Source: Gammaproteobacteria bacterium (GTDB taxonomy: Bacteria; Pseudomonadota; Gammaproteobacteria; PS1; Pseudothioglobaceae). Taken from it: a DNA stretch of 5,620 bases. Of this stretch, positions 4,558 through 5,620 are shown one piece after another. Where the stretch lies: the NCBI GenBank assembly GCA_024280535.1, contig JAJRPY010000133.1, forward strand, positions 1-5,620, given 5' to 3'. A model generated the notes under the pieces. The model was not told the origin of the DNA. It searched no databases and was given only the letters and a program-made list of their open reading frames with translations. Position 1 is the first letter of the stretch. The number at the start of each line of letters is the position of its first letter. A program made the translations under genes and the position numbers.

Positions 4558-5620
4558 TTGCTTATTCTTTCAAAAAAATCCTGCTTCCATAAGTACCCCA
4601 TTTTATCTCCAGCATCCATATATTTTTTAATTTGTATATCTTCTGAGGCTCTTTTGATAGTTGTATATCCTTGCTCTTTAACCAATAAAAATACTTCATC
4701 AGCCTCAATAGCATTTAAAAAATCAGGAGAGTGTGTTGAGACAAAAACTTGCTCACCCCTATTCGCATAAGTTCTAAATTCTTCTGCTAATTCTTCCAGT
4801 AAATGTGGATAAAGTTGGTTTTCAGGCTCTTCAACACACAACAACGGATAAGGCTTTGGATCATAAAGTAATACTAAATAAGCCAAAATTTTAATTGTGC
4901 CATCTGAAACATAACGCACTAAAAAAGGTTCATCAAATGATTCATCTTGAATTTTTAATAAAGTTTGCCCTGTCTCTATCGTTTTTGCCTCCACTCTAGA
5001 GATGCCAGGAATCCTTTTTTTTAATGTAGTGGTGATTTGTTCCAAAATTTGCGGGTTGTTTTGATGTAGATAATCAATCACCAAAGATAAATTTTCACCT
5101 TCCCTAGATAAATGGTCTGCAAATCCAGATAATTGTTCATTTCTAATTTGACTAACATGAATATCCGAAACATGCCAGTCTTCAATCAAACGACTTAATG
5201 CGACAACTGCTGGAAATTTCTCAAATTGAGCCAAGCCTTTGATAGCTAAAATATCATTAGATTTCAAGGTTTGTTGTTCTTTTTTTAAATCCCCAACTTC
5301 AATAGAATTTATCATCTGTTCATTAACAACTGCCTCGCCTTTGCCATTAGTAAAATCTAAAAAATGCCAAGGCGCTCCACCGCTACCACGACGATATTTT
5401 AAAATTTCCCTATCAATAAATGCTTTGCCATTTTCTTGAGATATACTTAAAAAATAAGTAATAACTGGGTTATCTGTGCTGGTGTTTTTTGCTCTAAATT
5501 TTATTTCAAATTCAATATTTCCATGGCAGCCGCGACTAATAACTTCAGCAAAACCACGACTACCGCCTTGCTTAATTAAGGCGGTATTAACATTAGTAGT
5601 TAGCGCCTCTTTTAAGAATC
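4554..5620 (-). CDS. AAA family ATPase (SMC/RecF-like, COG4637 type), 5' end beyond the window
   Basis: The frame stays open to the right edge, so the N-terminus with the Walker A motif is missing; 354 residues are visible (first full codon at 5618). Near the N-terminal side are strands and NIEFEIKF, then LKYRRGSGGAPWHF and a helical middle. The C-terminal part carries the ABC-type signature VSDGTIKILAYL (visible residues 237-248), Walker B with catalytic glutamate in PLLCVEEPENQLYP (258-271), and the switch motif VFVSTHSPDFLNA (291-303). This is the layout of AAA_15/AAA_21 predicted ATPases related to RecF, OLD and SMC heads, which act on DNA or sense phage products. The ATG at 5315 is internal, not the start, because homologous-looking coding continues upstream. 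The stop overlaps the DUF4276 start by four bases. Role as the sensor/motor half of a two-gene defence system is inferred. Confidence 0.88.
   Translation of the reverse strand, partial: FLKEALTTNVNTALIKQGGSRGFAEVISRGCHGNIEFEIKFRAKNTSTDNPVITYFLSISQENGKAFIDREILKYRRGSGGAPWHFLDFTNGKGEAVVNEQMINSIEVGDLKKEQQTLKSNDILAIKGLAQFEKFPAVVALSRLIEDWHVSDIHVSQIRNEQLSGFADHLSREGENLSLVIDYLHQNNPQILEQITTTLKKRIPGISRVEAKTIETGQTLLKIQDESFDEPFLVRYVSDGTIKILAYLVLLYDPKPYPLLCVEEPENQLYPHLLEELAEEFRTYANRGEQVFVSTHSPDFLNAIEADEVFLLVKEQGYTTIKRASEDIQIKKYMDAGDKMGYLWKQDFFERISK

Noticed and set aside
4554..5315. ATG at 5315 as the start of a complete 253-aa ATPase
   Set aside because: The same frame is open for 101 more codons to the window edge with protein-like sequence, and Walker A is still missing, so the gene is truncated by the window.
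4558..5439. Two plus-strand frames opposite the AAA ATPase
   Set aside because: Antisense to a well-supported ATPase with conserved motifs; the translations are cysteine- and serine-rich and look like mirror artefacts.

Overview
The window reads as AT-rich chromosomal DNA of a Gram-negative bacterium, most likely a low-GC gammaproteobacterium. HemJ-type haem synthesis, a CysM-type cysteine synthase and a ClC antiporter would fit marine sulfur-oxidising lineages of the SUP05/Thioglobus kind, but that placement is inferred from gene style and composition only. No rRNA, tRNA, CRISPR array or insertion sequence is visible.

Layout: bases 1-171 hold no certain gene, but carry a long imperfect hairpin (29-73) and a consensus -10 box (133-138) in front of hemJ (172-594, plus strand). 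Everything after that lies on the minus strand, so transcription runs from the right edge leftwards. The order is: a 5'-truncated SMC/RecF-like AAA ATPase (4554-5620), a DUF4276 Toprim-like protein (3988-4557), cysM (3107-4006), a RelE/HigB-like toxin with a disrupted start (about 2721-3099), an Xre-family antitoxin with a C-terminal tail (2330-2731), a SecB-like chaperone (1874-2326) and a ClC chloride/proton antiporter (581-1846). The ClC gene overlaps hemJ tail to tail by 14 bases. All seven minus-strand genes are touching, overlapping or at most 27 bases apart, so co-transcription is likely for much of the block.

Two accessory modules flank the metabolic gene cysM. Downstream of it is a toxin-antitoxin-chaperone (TAC) module. 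In such modules a SecB-like protein protects an antitoxin whose C-terminal chaperone-addiction tail makes it unstable alone. The toxin has no annotatable start in its own frame. An ATG with a good ribosome binding site lies upstream in another frame and meets UGA after 11 codons, next to a perfect 15-base palindrome. Upstream of cysM is an ATPase plus DUF4276 pair coupled by an ATGA overlap. It resembles the ATPase/Toprim architecture of anti-phage systems such as PARIS, RloAB and OLD-like pairs. The most interesting points are the hidden toxin with its frameshift and palindromes, and the ATPase/DUF4276 pair whose last codons overlap the start of cysM.
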